DNA from: Candidatus Gastranaerophilales bacterium
GTDB taxonomy: Bacteria > Cyanobacteriota > Vampirovibrionia > Gastranaerophilales > Gastranaerophilaceae
Length of the DNA stretch: 64,000 bases
Assembly (NCBI GenBank): GCA_944325105.1
Contig: CALUYW010000001.1
Location: 62,001-126,000, forward strand
Reading direction: 5' to 3'
Below are positions 40,796 to 49,838 of the stretch, in pieces. A program made the translations under genes and the position numbers. Below the pieces are notes generated by a model. That model saw only the letters and a list, made by a program, of their open reading frames with translations, ran no database searches and had not been told where the DNA came from. How positions within the stretch are numbered: position 1 is the first letter of the stretch; every line of letters starts with the position of its first letter.

Positions 40796-42037
40796 ATGAA
40801 AGATTTATTTAAAAAAGCTTCTATATTTGTTCTATTATTTGGTTTGTTTTATGTAAGTGCGTTTTTTAATCCCGTTCTTGCACAAACTCCGCAGTCATTG
40901 TACGACAGAGCTTGGAAGCTTGTTAATGCAAAATTTGTTGACCAGACAAACAACGAGCAAGACTGGTCAAGATGGCGTCATAAGTATGATAATTACATAA
41001 AAGATGACGAAGACGCCTACATTGCAATAGAGACTATGGTGCAGAGTTTAAACGATGTTTACACAAAGTTTTTAAACCCTAAGGATTTTAAGGAAGAAAA
41101 TGAATCCATTCAAGGTTCTCTGCAAGGCATAGGGGTTCAAATAGGTGTTCGTGACGGCAAATTGCTTGTTATTGCCCCAATTGAAGACACCCCCGGAGAG
41201 CGCGCGGGCTTAAAGGCCGAGGATGAAATTCTTGAAATTAACGGAAAAAGCACAAAAGGTATAACCGTTGACGCTGCTGCAGAGCAGATAAGAGGCCCTG
41301 AGGGTACTCAGGTAACGCTCCTTGTAAAAAGAGGCAAAGAGCCTGCTAAGACTTATAAAATTACAAGAGAAAAAATTGAAATTAAATCTGTTTCAACAAA
41401 AGCTCCCGAGTTTGTTAAAATACCTGATAATTTAGGCTATATAAGATTAAGCTCTTTTATAAGCAAAAACGCAACTTCTGAGTTTGAGCAGGCGCTTATC
41501 GAAAACTGTGATAAAGACGGTTTAATTATCGACCTTCGTTCAAACCCGGGCGGACTTTTGACAAACGCTATTTATATTGCTGATATGCTGCTTGACTCAA
41601 AGGTAATAGTTTCAACGGTTGACCGTGACGGCTATAAAGATACAACAAGAGCAACGCAGAGAATACTAACCCAGCAGCCTATAGTTGTTATCATAAACGG
41701 CGGTTCAGCTTCAGCGAGTGAGATTTTAAGCGGTGCACTCAAGGATAATTCAAGAGCAATTATTGTTGGTAAAAAATCATTCGGCAAAGGTCTTGTTCAA
41801 GAAATAAACAGACTCCCCGGTGGCTCTGCTATGCACATTACAATTCAAAAATATCTGACACCAAGCGGAACGGATATCAACAAAAAAGGTATTGTACCTG
41901 ATTATGAGGTAGATTTAACCGAAGAAGACGTTAAAAAAGAGCGCGACCCTCAGCTAAGTAAGGCAATTGAACTTTTAAACGGTTCGACGGTTGCAAATAA
42001 AGACGAAAAAGAAAAGGTAAAAGTAATTTTAAAATAA
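40796..42037 (+). CDS. ctpA: C-terminal processing protease CtpA (S41 family)
   Basis: A 413-residue periplasmic serine protease. Signal peptide MKDLFKKASIFVLLFGLFYVSAFFNPVLAQ is cleaved near residue 30. The PDZ domain spans about 105-190 (SIQGSLQGIGVQIGVRDGKL, then ERAGLKAEDEILEING). The S41 core contains IIDLRSNPGGLL and the catalytic dyad S306 (NGGSASASEI) and K331 (SFGKGLVQ). Such enzymes trim C-termini of envelope proteins; cyanobacterial CtpA matures the D1 protein, which is not expected here. Monocistronic, with an extended -10 promoter and a terminator. Confidence 0.93.
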   Translation: MKDLFKKASIFVLLFGLFYVSAFFNPVLAQTPQSLYDRAWKLVNAKFVDQTNNEQDWSRWRHKYDNYIKDDEDAYIAIETMVQSLNDVYTKFLNPKDFKEENESIQGSLQGIGVQIGVRDGKLLVIAPIEDTPGERAGLKAEDEILEINGKSTKGITVDAAAEQIRGPEGTQVTLLVKRGKEPAKTYKITREKIEIKSVSTKAPEFVKIPDNLGYIRLSSFISKNATSEFEQALIENCDKDGLIIDLRSNPGGLLTNAIYIADMLLDSKVIVSTVDRDGYKDTTRATQRILTQQPIVVIINGGSASASEILSGALKDNSRAIIVGKKSFGKGLVQEINRLPGGSAMHITIQKYLTPSGTDINKKGIVPDYEVDLTEEDVKKERDPQLSKAIELLNGSTVANKDEKEKVKVILK

Positions 42038-42041
42038 GTTT

Positions 42042-42068
42042 AAAAAACCCGCTCTTGGCGGGTTTTTT
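42042..42068. terminator. Bidirectional terminator between ctpA and the UPF0210 gene
   Basis: AAAAAACCCGC (42042-42052) pairs with GCGGGTTTTTT (42058-42068) over a 5-base loop, with A and T runs on the outer sides. It serves ctpA from the left; the convergent UPF0210 stop lies inside its right arm. Confidence 0.85.
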
Positions 42069-43434
42069 AATTATTAAGACTGTGTATCGGGGCGGGAATT
42101 TTTCCGCTCCTGTTTACAAAGACCGAAGAGTCCAGTTTGCTTACAGGCATGATTGGCGCTTCACCCAAGAGCCCTCCGAATTTAACCCATTCGCCCTCTT
42201 TTTTGTTTGGTACGGGAATGACACGAACGGCAGTGGTTTTCTTATTTATCATACCTATTGCCATTTCATCTGCTATCATACCTGCAATGGTGCTCACAGG
42301 GGTATCTCCGGGGATTGCTATCATATCAAGTCCTACAGAGCAAACACTTGTCATAGCTTCTAATTTATCTATCGTAAGTACACCTTGCCTTGCAGCCTCT
42401 ATCATACCTGCATCTTCGGATACGGGAATAAAAGCGCCAGATAAGCCGCCAACGTAGCTTGATGCCATAATACCGCCTTTTTTAACGGCATCGTTTAACA
42501 TTGCAAGAGCTGCTGTTGTGCCGTGTGCGCCTGCTTGTTCAAGTCCCATAGCTTGGAAAATTCCTGCAACAGAGTCGCCTTTAGCAGGTGTTGGTGCAAG
42601 TGATAAGTCTATAACGCCAAAAGGAATGTTGAGCCTTGAGGCAAGCTCTCTGCCTATCAATTCTCCTGTTGTTGTAATTTTAAATGCCGTTTTTTTAATC
42701 ATGTTAGCTACATCACCCAAAGGTGCGTCTTTTGGCATATTTTCTATTGCCCACCTTACAACTCCGGGGCCGCTGACACCTATGTTAAGCGCGCACTCGG
42801 GCTCGTTTATGCCGCAGTATGCGCCTGCCATAAATGGGTTATCTGATACGGAGTTACAAAAACATACAAACTTTGCCGCACCAAGGCCGTCGGAGTCTGC
42901 AGTTAATTCGGCGGTTTTTTTAATGATGTTTGCAACTTTTAGCACGCCTTTCATATTAATACCTGCTTTTGATGTTGCAAGATTAACGCTTGAGCAGAGT
43001 TTATTTGTGCTCTTTAGTGCCTCGGGTATTGATTCTAAAAATATCTCATCCCCTTTTGTGCAGCCTTTTTCAACCAAAGCAGAGTATCCGCCTATAAAAT
43101 CCACCCCTACTTCATCTGCCGCAGCGTCGAGAACTTTTGCAAGATATACATAGTCAGGATTTTTGGCAGCTTCACCTATAATAGAAATAGGTGTAATAGC
43201 AATTCTTTTATTTATAATAGGTATGGAAAACTCGTTTTCAAGGTCGTCAGCGTATTTTTTAAGGTTTTTTGCATACTTTGTAATTTTGTTATAAATCTTA
43301 TCCCCTGTTACTTTAATATCTTCGCTTATGCAGTCGCGAAGAGAAAGTGCAAGGGTTGTAGTTCTGATGTCAAGGTGGTGAACCTTAATCATCTCAATTG
43401 TTTCTATAATATCTTTTTCGTTAAAATCAGCCAT
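42067..43434 (-). CDS. UPF0210 / PFL family protein (DUF711)
   Basis: A 455-residue cytoplasmic protein of the UPF0210 (PFL-like, DUF711) family. It starts with the family block around [19 protein letters not shown] (13-31), and glycine-rich parts [17 protein letters not shown] and [20 protein letters not shown] lie in the C-terminal half. The family is related to glycyl radical enzyme folds in structure, but a reaction is not established. In many bacteria it sits next to an ACT-domain UPF0237 protein, exactly as here (14 bases apart), which suggests a shared pathway with amino-acid sensing. Confidence 0.88.
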   Translation of the reverse strand: MADFNEKDIIETIEMIKVHHLDIRTTTLALSLRDCISEDIKVTGDKIYNKITKYAKNLKKYADDLENEFSIPIINKRIAITPISIIGEAAKNPDYVYLAKVLDAAADEVGVDFIGGYSALVEKGCTKGDEIFLESIPEALKSTNKLCSSVNLATSKAGINMKGVLKVANIIKKTAELTADSDGLGAAKFVCFCNSVSDNPFMAGAYCGINEPECALNIGVSGPGVVRWAIENMPKDAPLGDVANMIKKTAFKITTTGELIGRELASRLNIPFGVIDLSLAPTPAKGDSVAGIFQAMGLEQAGAHGTTAALAMLNDAVKKGGIMASSYVGGLSGAFIPVSEDAGMIEAARQGVLTIDKLEAMTSVCSVGLDMIAIPGDTPVSTIAGMIADEMAIGMINKKTTAVRVIPVPNKKEGEWVKFGGLLGEAPIMPVSKLDSSVFVNRSGKIPAPIHSLNN

Positions 43435-43448
43435 CTTTTTACCTGTTT

Positions 43449-43727
43449 TTAAATTGTATGCATTTTGTCAAAAATTTCTTTTCTTTGTACCCAGACTTCC
43501 ATACCAAGTGTTTCGCCTGATTTGATAAGCTCTTCTTTTATTGTTTTAAAAGAGTTTTGAGATTTCGAAATGTCGCATAACATCATCATTACAAAGTGGT
43601 CTTGCATAATTGTTTGTTTAATATCTTCAATGTTTACGCCAAGTTTTGCAAGGCTTTGAGAGATTCCTGCAACAATTCCTACTTTATCTAAACCCGATAT
43701 AGTTATTAATATTTTATCTTTGCTCAT
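43449..43727 (-). CDS. ACT domain protein (UPF0237)
   Basis: A 92-residue single ACT domain: [36 protein letters not shown] is the amino-acid-binding N-terminal half, and the second half carries MMLCDIS and the conserved helix. ACT domains bind amino acids and regulate partner proteins. Its constant neighbour UPF0210 lies directly downstream. The start overlaps the preceding 61-residue gene by 4 bases (ATGA), so the three form one operon. Confidence 0.88.
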   Translation of the reverse strand: MSKDKILITISGLDKVGIVAGISQSLAKLGVNIEDIKQTIMQDHFVMMMLCDISKSQNSFKTIKEELIKSGETLGMEVWVQRKEIFDKMHTI

Positions 43728-43909
43728 TTTACATCTTCCTTAATAACAATAAGATTATTCATAATTTTCATTGCAACGGTAGGTAATACAACATGTTCTA
43801 AACCGTCAGATATACTTATTACGCTTCCTGCCTTAAGTACTGTTTCTTCACCTTTGTATAAAAAAGTGTAGTCAGTTTTTCTATCCGAGCGAATAGTAAT
43901 TTTTTCCAT
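43724..43909 (-). CDS. Hypothetical small protein (61 residues)
   Basis: A 61-residue protein of unknown function, MEKITIRSDRKTDYTFLYKGEETVLKAG..., rich in beta-strand-like segments. Support for coding: the AAAGG Shine-Dalgarno 7 nt before ATG, a 4-base overlap with the ACT gene, and placement in a tight operon after deoC. I see no catalytic motif. It may be a small beta-barrel accessory protein. Confidence 0.6.
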   Translation of the reverse strand: MEKITIRSDRKTDYTFLYKGEETVLKAGSVISISDGLEHVVLPTVAMKIMNNLIVIKEDVK

Positions 43910-43924
43910 TTTAATAACCTTTCC

Positions 43925-44581
43925 TTATCTTTGAGGATTTACAATTGCAACACCGCTTGATGTGCCAAGACGAGTTGCGCCCGCTTCAATCAGTTCTTTT
44001 GCTTGAAATCTTGTTGTAATGCCGCCGCTTGCCTTAACTCCAAGGCCGCGTTTTTCAACAGTTTGTGCCATTAATCTTACAAAATCCGTCCTTGCACCGA
44101 GTCCGTTTTTAACAAAGCCTGTTGATGTTTTTACAAAATCAGCACCTGCGCTAATGCAAGCAAGACAGGCTTTTTTTATTTCATCATTAGTTAATAAATC
44201 TGTCTCAAGTATCACTTTCAGATTATGATTTTCGCAAATATTTTTTGTAGCTCTGATATCATCGGTTACTTTTTTGTAATTACCCTCTTTTAGTGCGCCA
44301 AGGTTAATTACGGTATCTATTTCATCCGCTCCGTCAGATAATGCCTGATGGGTTTGTACAAGTGTTGTGTCAATAGCATTTGAACCAAGCGGAAAATTTA
44401 CCACGGTGACAATTTTTAAATCTGCACCTTTTGCGATGTTTTTGGCGTGTTTGACATAGTTGGGATTTACGCACACACCCAAAAAACCGTACTGAAGAGC
44501 TTCTTCAACAAGTTTTGTTATCTGTTGAGCGGTTGCTGTCGGTTTAAGTAAAGTGTGTTCAATATATTTTGCTAATTCCAT
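43925..44581 (-). CDS. deoC: Deoxyribose-phosphate aldolase
   Basis: A 218-residue class I aldolase splitting deoxyribose-5-phosphate into acetaldehyde and glyceraldehyde-3-phosphate. MELAKYIEHTLLKPTAT is the family start, GVCVNPNYV and VVNFPLGSN follow, the Schiff-base lysine is in DFVKTSTGF, and the second lysine is in GVKASGGITT. A longer frame begins at 44620, but the ATG at 44581 matches the family. It also has TATAAT exactly 6 nt upstream, so the mRNA starting there would be leaderless. It follows the dehydrogenase gene by 7 bases. Confidence 0.93.
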   Translation of the reverse strand: MELAKYIEHTLLKPTATAQQITKLVEEALQYGFLGVCVNPNYVKHAKNIAKGADLKIVTVVNFPLGSNAIDTTLVQTHQALSDGADEIDTVINLGALKEGNYKKVTDDIRATKNICENHNLKVILETDLLTNDEIKKACLACISAGADFVKTSTGFVKNGLGARTDFVRLMAQTVEKRGLGVKASGGITTRFQAKELIEAGATRLGTSSGVAIVNPQR

Positions 44582-44587
44582 AAAAAA

Positions 44588-44596
44588 ATTATAGCA
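44588..44596 (-). promoter_or_regulatory. Extended -10 element 6 nt before the deoC start
   Basis: On the minus strand TGC plus a perfect TATAAT (44588-44593) is followed by six T and the ATG at 44581. No Shine-Dalgarno is present. It lies across the stop codon of the upstream dehydrogenase gene. Confidence 0.6.
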
Positions 44597-45602
44597 AAAC
44601 AAGATTTTTTGCGCCAGCATCAGGGTTAAAATTTAAACAGCTTATGAGATTTTCAATTGTCATAGAGAGTATTCTTCCTATTGCCTCTTTTGTATTATAA
44701 GCCATATGAGGCGTTATAGTTACGTTTGGAAGTTTAAGAAGTTTTTGATTGAGGTAATATTTTTCAAGGCAGATTTCTTTTAAATTTTCCAAGCCTTGGC
44801 ATTTTTTATTTTCCGAGCATAATATTTCTTCACATTCTATTACATCAAGTGCAACGTATGAGATTTTTTCTTCAAGAAGTGCTTCATATAATGCTTCTGT
44901 GTCAATTATTTCGCCGCGTGCAGCATTTACAATAATTGCCCCCTGTTTCATTTTTGCAATATTTTCTTTGTTTATAAGGTGGTAATTATCTTTTGTAAGG
45001 GGTGAATTTATTGATATTACATCGGAACTTGCAAGAAGATTATCCAGCGTTGTGTAAGTGTAGTAGTTATCACTACTGTAGGGGTCGTAGGCAAGTGTTT
45101 TCATTTTAAAGCCTTGTGCTATATCAAGTACATTTTTGCCTATTGAGCCTGCCCCTATTACACCCATTGTTTTAGAGAAAAGCTCTGTGCCTATGTACCT
45201 GTTCATATTGATTTTATCTTCTTTAACATCTTCAATCGCATGCCCGAGATGTCTTATGGTGTATAAAAGCGCGCCAAAAGTGTACTCCGCAACGGTGTTA
45301 TCACCGTAATGAGGCGTGTTAAAGACGTAAATATTATTCTTTTTGCAGTATTCAAGGCAAATATGGCTGAAACCTACGCTTCGTGTCAATATGTATTTTA
45401 ATTTGGGGAAGTTTTTGAGCACATTTTCATTTAAGTCAGAACTTATAAAGACACTTAAAACTTCTGCGTCTTTTATTTCTTCACTTAAAGCAAAGTGTGA
45501 GTTTAGAGATTCTTTTATAAAAATATAAGAGTAGTCTTTTGGAATATTGTTATGAAGATAGCTTTCTTCATAAGATTGAACATCAAAAAATACGGCTTTC
45601 AT
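44589..45602 (-). CDS. D-2-hydroxyacid dehydrogenase (D-lactate dehydrogenase-like)
   Basis: A 337-residue NAD-dependent D-isomer-specific dehydrogenase. The NAD motif is GVIGAGSIGKNVLDIA (about 147-162), the substrate Arg is in NAARGEIID, and the catalytic His is in TPHMAYNTKEA. The N-terminal segment (YEESYLHNNIPKDYSYIF) suits the D-LDH group, which reduces pyruvate to D-lactate, but related hydroxyacids are possible. An insertion around residues 265-290 contains a Glu/Cys-rich loop (ECEEILCSENKKC). No Shine-Dalgarno; TAAAAT ends 6 nt before the ATG. Confidence 0.85.
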   Translation of the reverse strand: MKAVFFDVQSYEESYLHNNIPKDYSYIFIKESLNSHFALSEEIKDAEVLSVFISSDLNENVLKNFPKLKYILTRSVGFSHICLEYCKKNNIYVFNTPHYGDNTVAEYTFGALLYTIRHLGHAIEDVKEDKINMNRYIGTELFSKTMGVIGAGSIGKNVLDIAQGFKMKTLAYDPYSSDNYYTYTTLDNLLASSDVISINSPLTKDNYHLINKENIAKMKQGAIIVNAARGEIIDTEALYEALLEEKISYVALDVIECEEILCSENKKCQGLENLKEICLEKYYLNQKLLKLPNVTITPHMAYNTKEAIGRILSMTIENLISCLNFNPDAGAKNLVLL

Positions 45603-45608
45603 AACTGT

Positions 45609-45614
45609 ATTTTA
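45609..45614 (-). promoter_or_regulatory. -10 element 6 nt before the dehydrogenase start
   Basis: TAAAAT on the minus strand, followed by ACAGTT and the ATG at 45602. It overlaps the 3' end of the symporter gene. No Shine-Dalgarno and no clear -35. Confidence 0.45.
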
Positions 45615-46940
45615 TTTGGTTTTTTGATACTCTATATTGCCTGATTGAATAGACTTGTCGGCTAGAATTTTTTCATTTACAAGAGATGGCTTTTTTACCT
45701 TGAGTGATTCAAGAAATTTATTCATTTTTTTATAATCAAATTCATCTTCCCACCTTGCAACAACTGTTGTTGCTACGCAGTTGCCTACAAGATTTACCGT
45801 TGTTCTTCCCATATCAAGTATTTGGTCAATTCCAAGCAGTATAGCAACCCCTTCAACAGGCAGTCCGAATGTATGCAGTGTGCCTGTCAGAACAACAAGG
45901 GCAACTCTCGGAACTCCTGCTACACCTTTTGAAGTCAGCATTAAGGTGAGCATTATTAATATTTGTTGATTAAGACTTAAGTCTATACCTGCAACTTGTG
46001 CGCAAAAAAGTGTTGTAAGAGTGAGATAAAGTGTTGACCCGTCAAGGTTAAAAGTGTATCCTGTGGGCATTACAAAGCTTACAATGTTTTTTGGAACTCC
46101 AAATTTTTCCATTGCATCCATTGCCTTAGGTAATGCAGCTTCCGAGCTTGCAGTTGAAAAAGCAAGCAGCGCAGGGTCTTTTATGGCTTTTATTATGCCG
46201 CCAAAGGGTATTTTTATTATTTTGCAGACAATAACAAGAGTTATCAGTACAAAAACTATAAGCGATAAGTATGTAACCCCTATCAGTTTTGCATAATTAA
46301 CAAGAATACCAATACCGTTTTTGCCTATTGTAGCTGAAATTGCTCCAAAAATACCCATTGGTGCAAAGTACATGACGTACTCTGTAAACTTAAACATTAT
46401 ATCGCACGTGCTCTGCATAAAATCAAGCACGGGACGGGCTTTTTGGCCCACTGCACAAATTGCAAGAGAAAAGAAAATAGCAAAAACAACAATCTGTAAA
46501 AGGCTTCCCTCTGCAAGTGCTTTAAAAATACTTGTGGGTACGAGGTCTAAGAGCATATGAGAAAATGAATGGTCAACTTTTACCGCTTGCATTTCATTGA
46601 CGGCATCCATTGCAATGGTGCTTAAGTCGATATTAAAGCCGGAGCCTGGTTTTAGGATGTTTGCCATAATAAGACCTATTGCAAGGGCCAAGGTTGTTGC
46701 AATTTCAAAATAAATTATTGCCTTCAGACCTATTTTGCCAAGGTTTTTTACATCCCCGTGTCCTGCAATACCTACAACAAGGGTTGCAAAGATGAGCGGA
46801 GCAATTATCATTTTTATCATTTTCAAGAAAACATCAGCCAGAGGCTGCATTTTTGCTGCCCAATCAGGTGCAAGCCAGCCAAAGAGTATGCCTGCAAAAA
46901 GCGCTAAAAATATAAAGGTTGTAAGCCTTGAATTTTTCAA
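45612..46940 (-). CDS. Dicarboxylate/amino acid:cation symporter (DctA/GltP family)
   Basis: A 442-residue inner-membrane transporter of the DAACS family, coupling uptake of glutamate, aspartate or C4-dicarboxylates to sodium or proton influx. About eight membrane helices plus two re-entrant hairpins are expected. The diagnostic stretches are STASSEAALPKAM (hairpin 1, serine-rich), FVMPTGYTFNLDGST, and GRTTVNLVGNCVATT in helix 8. The start codon is TTG at 46940, supported by GGAGAG 5 nt upstream and the normal N-terminus MKNSRLTTFIFLALF. Confidence 0.92.
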   Translation of the reverse strand: MKNSRLTTFIFLALFAGILFGWLAPDWAAKMQPLADVFLKMIKMIIAPLIFATLVVGIAGHGDVKNLGKIGLKAIIYFEIATTLALAIGLIMANILKPGSGFNIDLSTIAMDAVNEMQAVKVDHSFSHMLLDLVPTSIFKALAEGSLLQIVVFAIFFSLAICAVGQKARPVLDFMQSTCDIMFKFTEYVMYFAPMGIFGAISATIGKNGIGILVNYAKLIGVTYLSLIVFVLITLVIVCKIIKIPFGGIIKAIKDPALLAFSTASSEAALPKAMDAMEKFGVPKNIVSFVMPTGYTFNLDGSTLYLTLTTLFCAQVAGIDLSLNQQILIMLTLMLTSKGVAGVPRVALVVLTGTLHTFGLPVEGVAILLGIDQILDMGRTTVNLVGNCVATTVVARWEDEFDYKKMNKFLESLKVKKPSLVNEKILADKSIQSGNIEYQKTK

Positions 46941-47014
46941 GTTTTCTCTCCGAATTAAAATGGAAAAATTGCCTGATTACAATTGTAATACAAAAATTTA
47001 AAATTTTGCGCTCT

Positions 47015-47605
47015 TTATATATTCTTTACTTTGTCCAAAAGCTCATTATATACATCAATTGTTGTTTTACAGATTTTTAGTTCTCTTCTTACAAGGGAGT
47101 GTATTGTTTCCGAAAAACATCTTAAAAGTGCCATATCAAGCCCTTTTTCTCCGGGGTTGTCGGTTAGGATTTTTTTAATTTCATCCGAGTAATTTTTATC
47201 CCTTGTGTAGCTTTCTATCTTGTCGGCAAGAAAAATTATTTTCTCAAAAAGGTTCATATTTACTTTGCCTATTGTATGACAGCGAATGGCATCAATAATT
47301 TCTTTATCTTCTATACCATAAATTGTCTTTGCAAAATAAGCGCCGACAGGAGCGTGGAGGGTTTTGTAGTTTTGAAGTTCGCCCTCATCAACATCTTTCA
47401 GTTCTTCTTTTATAATTTTTAAAAGTTCATCATTAGGTTTGCACTTGGCACAATCGTGCAAAAGTCCTGCAAGAAATGCTTTTTGTTCATCTAAACCATA
47501 CATCTTGGCAAGCTCTATGGCGCAGTGAGCACACCCCAGTGTATGTTTAAATCTCTCCTCGCTCAGGCACTCCTTGAGCCTGTTTTCTATATAATCTATG
47601 TTCAT
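47015..47605 (-). CDS. yqeK: HD-domain hydrolase YqeK
   Basis: A 196-residue HD-superfamily phosphohydrolase of the YqeK type, hydrolysing diadenosine tetraphosphate in characterised members. The metal-binding set is visible: RFKHTLGCAHCAIELA (first His), GLLHDCAK (the HD pair), HAPVGAYFAK and IRCHTIG. It overlaps the 3' end of nadD by 59 bases, an unusually long same-strand overlap, and depends on that operon. The nadD-yqeK order is common in Gram-positive bacteria and cyanobacteria and supports both calls. Confidence 0.88.
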   Translation of the reverse strand: MNIDYIENRLKECLSEERFKHTLGCAHCAIELAKMYGLDEQKAFLAGLLHDCAKCKPNDELLKIIKEELKDVDEGELQNYKTLHAPVGAYFAKTIYGIEDKEIIDAIRCHTIGKVNMNLFEKIIFLADKIESYTRDKNYSDEIKKILTDNPGEKGLDMALLRCFSETIHSLVRRELKICKTTIDVYNELLDKVKNI

Positions 47606-48155
47606 AAATATACTCCTGCGTACTTGGCTCTATTAAGCCGTCTGTGCTTTGGTTGTTGTAGAGCTTCTCTCTAATCATATTTGATGATACATCAATAAAA
47701 TCAATATCTGCAATTTTAAAATTCCAGCCGCGCTCTTTTAAATGTTTGAGCGGTTTTTCTAAATCACCCTCGCAGTGTCTTTTTGTGATTATAAAATTAA
47801 CATTTTCTTTCAAAATTTGCGGATTTTTCCAGCTTTCAATTTTAAAGAAAGAATCATAACCCATGATGAAATTTATCTTGTCGGTTTTATCCCTTTTTTT
47901 TAGCTCTAAAATTGTGTTGTAACTGTAGCTTGGTATGGGCAGAAAAAACTCAATATCGCTTACATTATTTTTGCCTGCTGCAAGCTGCGCCATTTTTAAT
48001 CTGTCATAGGGTGTAGTGTCCGGAACTTTATGCGGCGGGGCGTATGCCACAACAAAAATGACACTTTCAAAATTAAACTGCTCGCGCACCTTGCGGGCAA
48101 TTTCTAGGTGTCCTTTGTGTATGGGGTTAAATGTTCCAAAAAAATAGCATTTCAT
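47547..48155 (-). CDS. nadD: Nicotinate-nucleotide adenylyltransferase
   Basis: A 202-residue nucleotidyltransferase that forms deamido-NAD from nicotinate mononucleotide and ATP. GTFNPIHKGHLEIA (8-21) holds the HxGH motif, FIMGYDSFFKIESWK is the substrate loop, and the C-terminal ISSNMIREKL motif appears as VSSNMIREKLYN. No Shine-Dalgarno is seen; TATAAT lies 10 nt before the ATG, giving a leader of only about 4 nt. The divergent rqcH start is only 33 bases away. Confidence 0.92.
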   Translation of the reverse strand: MKCYFFGTFNPIHKGHLEIARKVREQFNFESVIFVVAYAPPHKVPDTTPYDRLKMAQLAAGKNNVSDIEFFLPIPSYSYNTILELKKRDKTDKINFIMGYDSFFKIESWKNPQILKENVNFIITKRHCEGDLEKPLKHLKERGWNFKIADIDFIDVSSNMIREKLYNNQSTDGLIEPSTQEYIYEHRLYRKQAQGVPERGEI

Positions 48156-48188
48156 AATCTTTTTAATTATATTACAATATTTCTTGTT
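48156..48188. promoter_or_regulatory. Very short divergent promoter region between nadD and rqcH
   Basis: Only 33 bases separate the two start codons. A minus-strand TATAAT (48166-48171) faces nadD and a plus-strand TACAAT (48173-48178) faces rqcH, each 10 nt from its ATG. Neither gene has a Shine-Dalgarno. The -35 regions must lie inside the opposite gene, so the two promoters overlap and may compete. Confidence 0.45.
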
Positions 48189-49769
48189 ATGTACAATTTT
48201 GATTCTCTAAGTTTGAAAAATTTTATAAGGTTGAATTATGATTTTTTGCTCAACTCTTCGGTGCAGAAAGTTCAACAGCCTTCAAGACGCGAGATTATAC
48301 TAAACTTGCGCTCTTGTGGCGAGAGTCGAAAATTGTATATTAATATAAACCCAAAGTATCCTCATATTTGCTTTTTAAATGAAAAAACTTATCAAATGCG
48401 CGCTCTTGAGATACCAAAAAACCCCCCTATGTTTTGCATGCAGTTAAGAAAATACATAGACGGCGCAAGGATAAAAAAAATTACAATTCCTGAGTATGAG
48501 AGGATACTGGAGTTTCACTTTGAGGTTTATGATGAAATAGGGCAGCTTGCAAATATTGTTCTTGCCATTGAAATTATGGGTAAACATTCAAATATTATCC
48601 TGTATGATTTTCGCTCAAAAAATATTCTTGGCAGTGCGCATAATATCTCTGCTCAAAAAAGTTCAATCAGAGAAATCAGGGGCGGTATACCCTATATTTA
48701 CCCGCCCAAACAGTATAAAACAGATATCTTAAAAACAAGCTACGGGGCTTTTTTTGAGGTTTTAAAAAATGTCGATGATATTAAAAAAACTCTTTGCGAG
48801 CACTATTATCTTCTCTCTTGCCCCTTATGCGAGATTATTTTAGATAAAAATAGAGACCCTGAAATTCTTTTTAAAAATCTGCAAGAAACAATAAGCCTCA
48901 ATGACACAAGTGCGCTGCTTGAGCTGTGGGGCGGGGATGAGTTTAATTGTGCTATTGATAATTACTTTGCAAAAATTATGTTTGATGAAATTTTTGCACA
49001 AAAAAAGTCATCTCTTCAAAAAGTATTAAAAACAGAATTAAAAAAACTCTCTAATATTTTAAAAAATCCCCCCGATGAGAAAAAAGCCAACAACTACAAG
49101 CTTTTGGGCGACAGTATTTTTAATTATATTTATATGATTAAAGAGGGTGAAGATAAGTTTATTACCCCTGACGGTGTAGAAATCCCCTTGGATAGTACAC
49201 TAAGCCCTTCTCAAAATGCTCAAAATTACTATAAACTCTACACAAAAGCAAAAGGCGCTTATAACTACGGGTATGAAAAATATATAAATTCAAAGGAAAA
49301 AAGCGCTTATTATGAGGAGATTTTATTTAACATAGAAAATTCTTCAACTTATAAAGAGCTGGATGAAATCCGCTCGGAGCTTGCAATGTGCGGGTTAATT
49401 AAAGAGGAAGTTAATAAAGAGGAAAAAATTTCACTAAAAAGTTATGAGTGCGAGGGTTTTGAAATTCTTTTGGGAAAAAATAACAAACAAAATGACTTTT
49501 TAGTTTCAAAAATGGCTTCAGCAGAGGACATATGGCTCCATGCATACAATTGCCCCTCATCTCACGTTTTGATAAAAATAAAAAAAGACTCCCCGCGCTT
49601 AACGCCAAAAGTGCTTGAATTTGCGGCAAAACTTGTAAAAGATAACTCCCCTATGAAAAATTCAACCAAGGCATCAATTATTTACACAAAAAGAAAATAC
49701 TTAAAAAAACCGCCCGGTGGGGTTTTGGGGTATGTTATTTATAAAAACGAAAAAGAAATTGTGATATAG
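48189..49769 (+). CDS. rqcH: Ribosome-associated quality control protein RqcH (NFACT family)
   Basis: A protein of about 526 residues with the full NFACT layout: NFACT-N (MYNFDSLSLKNFIRLN, then QKVQQPSRREIILNLR), a HhH region, a coiled coil (about 280-400), and NFACT-R with EDIWLHAYNCPSSHVLI. RqcH homologues bind stalled 50S-peptidyl-tRNA complexes and add alanine tails; older annotations call them fibronectin-binding protein. A longer frame starts at 48108 inside nadD, but the ATG at 48189 gives the family N-terminus. Confidence 0.85.
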   Translation: MYNFDSLSLKNFIRLNYDFLLNSSVQKVQQPSRREIILNLRSCGESRKLYININPKYPHICFLNEKTYQMRALEIPKNPPMFCMQLRKYIDGARIKKITIPEYERILEFHFEVYDEIGQLANIVLAIEIMGKHSNIILYDFRSKNILGSAHNISAQKSSIREIRGGIPYIYPPKQYKTDILKTSYGAFFEVLKNVDDIKKTLCEHYYLLSCPLCEIILDKNRDPEILFKNLQETISLNDTSALLELWGGDEFNCAIDNYFAKIMFDEIFAQKKSSLQKVLKTELKKLSNILKNPPDEKKANNYKLLGDSIFNYIYMIKEGEDKFITPDGVEIPLDSTLSPSQNAQNYYKLYTKAKGAYNYGYEKYINSKEKSAYYEEILFNIENSSTYKELDEIRSELAMCGLIKEEVNKEEKISLKSYECEGFEILLGKNNKQNDFLVSKMASAEDIWLHAYNCPSSHVLIKIKKDSPRLTPKVLEFAAKLVKDNSPMKNSTKASIIYTKRKYLKKPPGGVLGYVIYKNEKEIVI

Positions 49770-49838
49770 AGCGTCTTTATTTTTAACTTTGTTTTTACTA
49801 AAATAAATCTGTAAAAATGTTAAAAAAGAGGATTTAAA

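Noticed and set aside
42518-43153. A 211-codon open frame on the plus strand
   Set aside because: It lies opposite the well-supported UPF0210 gene, has no ribosome binding site and an unnatural Ser/Pro/Phe-rich composition typical of a mirror frame.
48108-48188. A longer rqcH start at 48108
   Set aside because: It would overlap nadD and adds a hydrophobic segment not found in NFACT proteins; the ATG at 48189 gives the family N-terminus.
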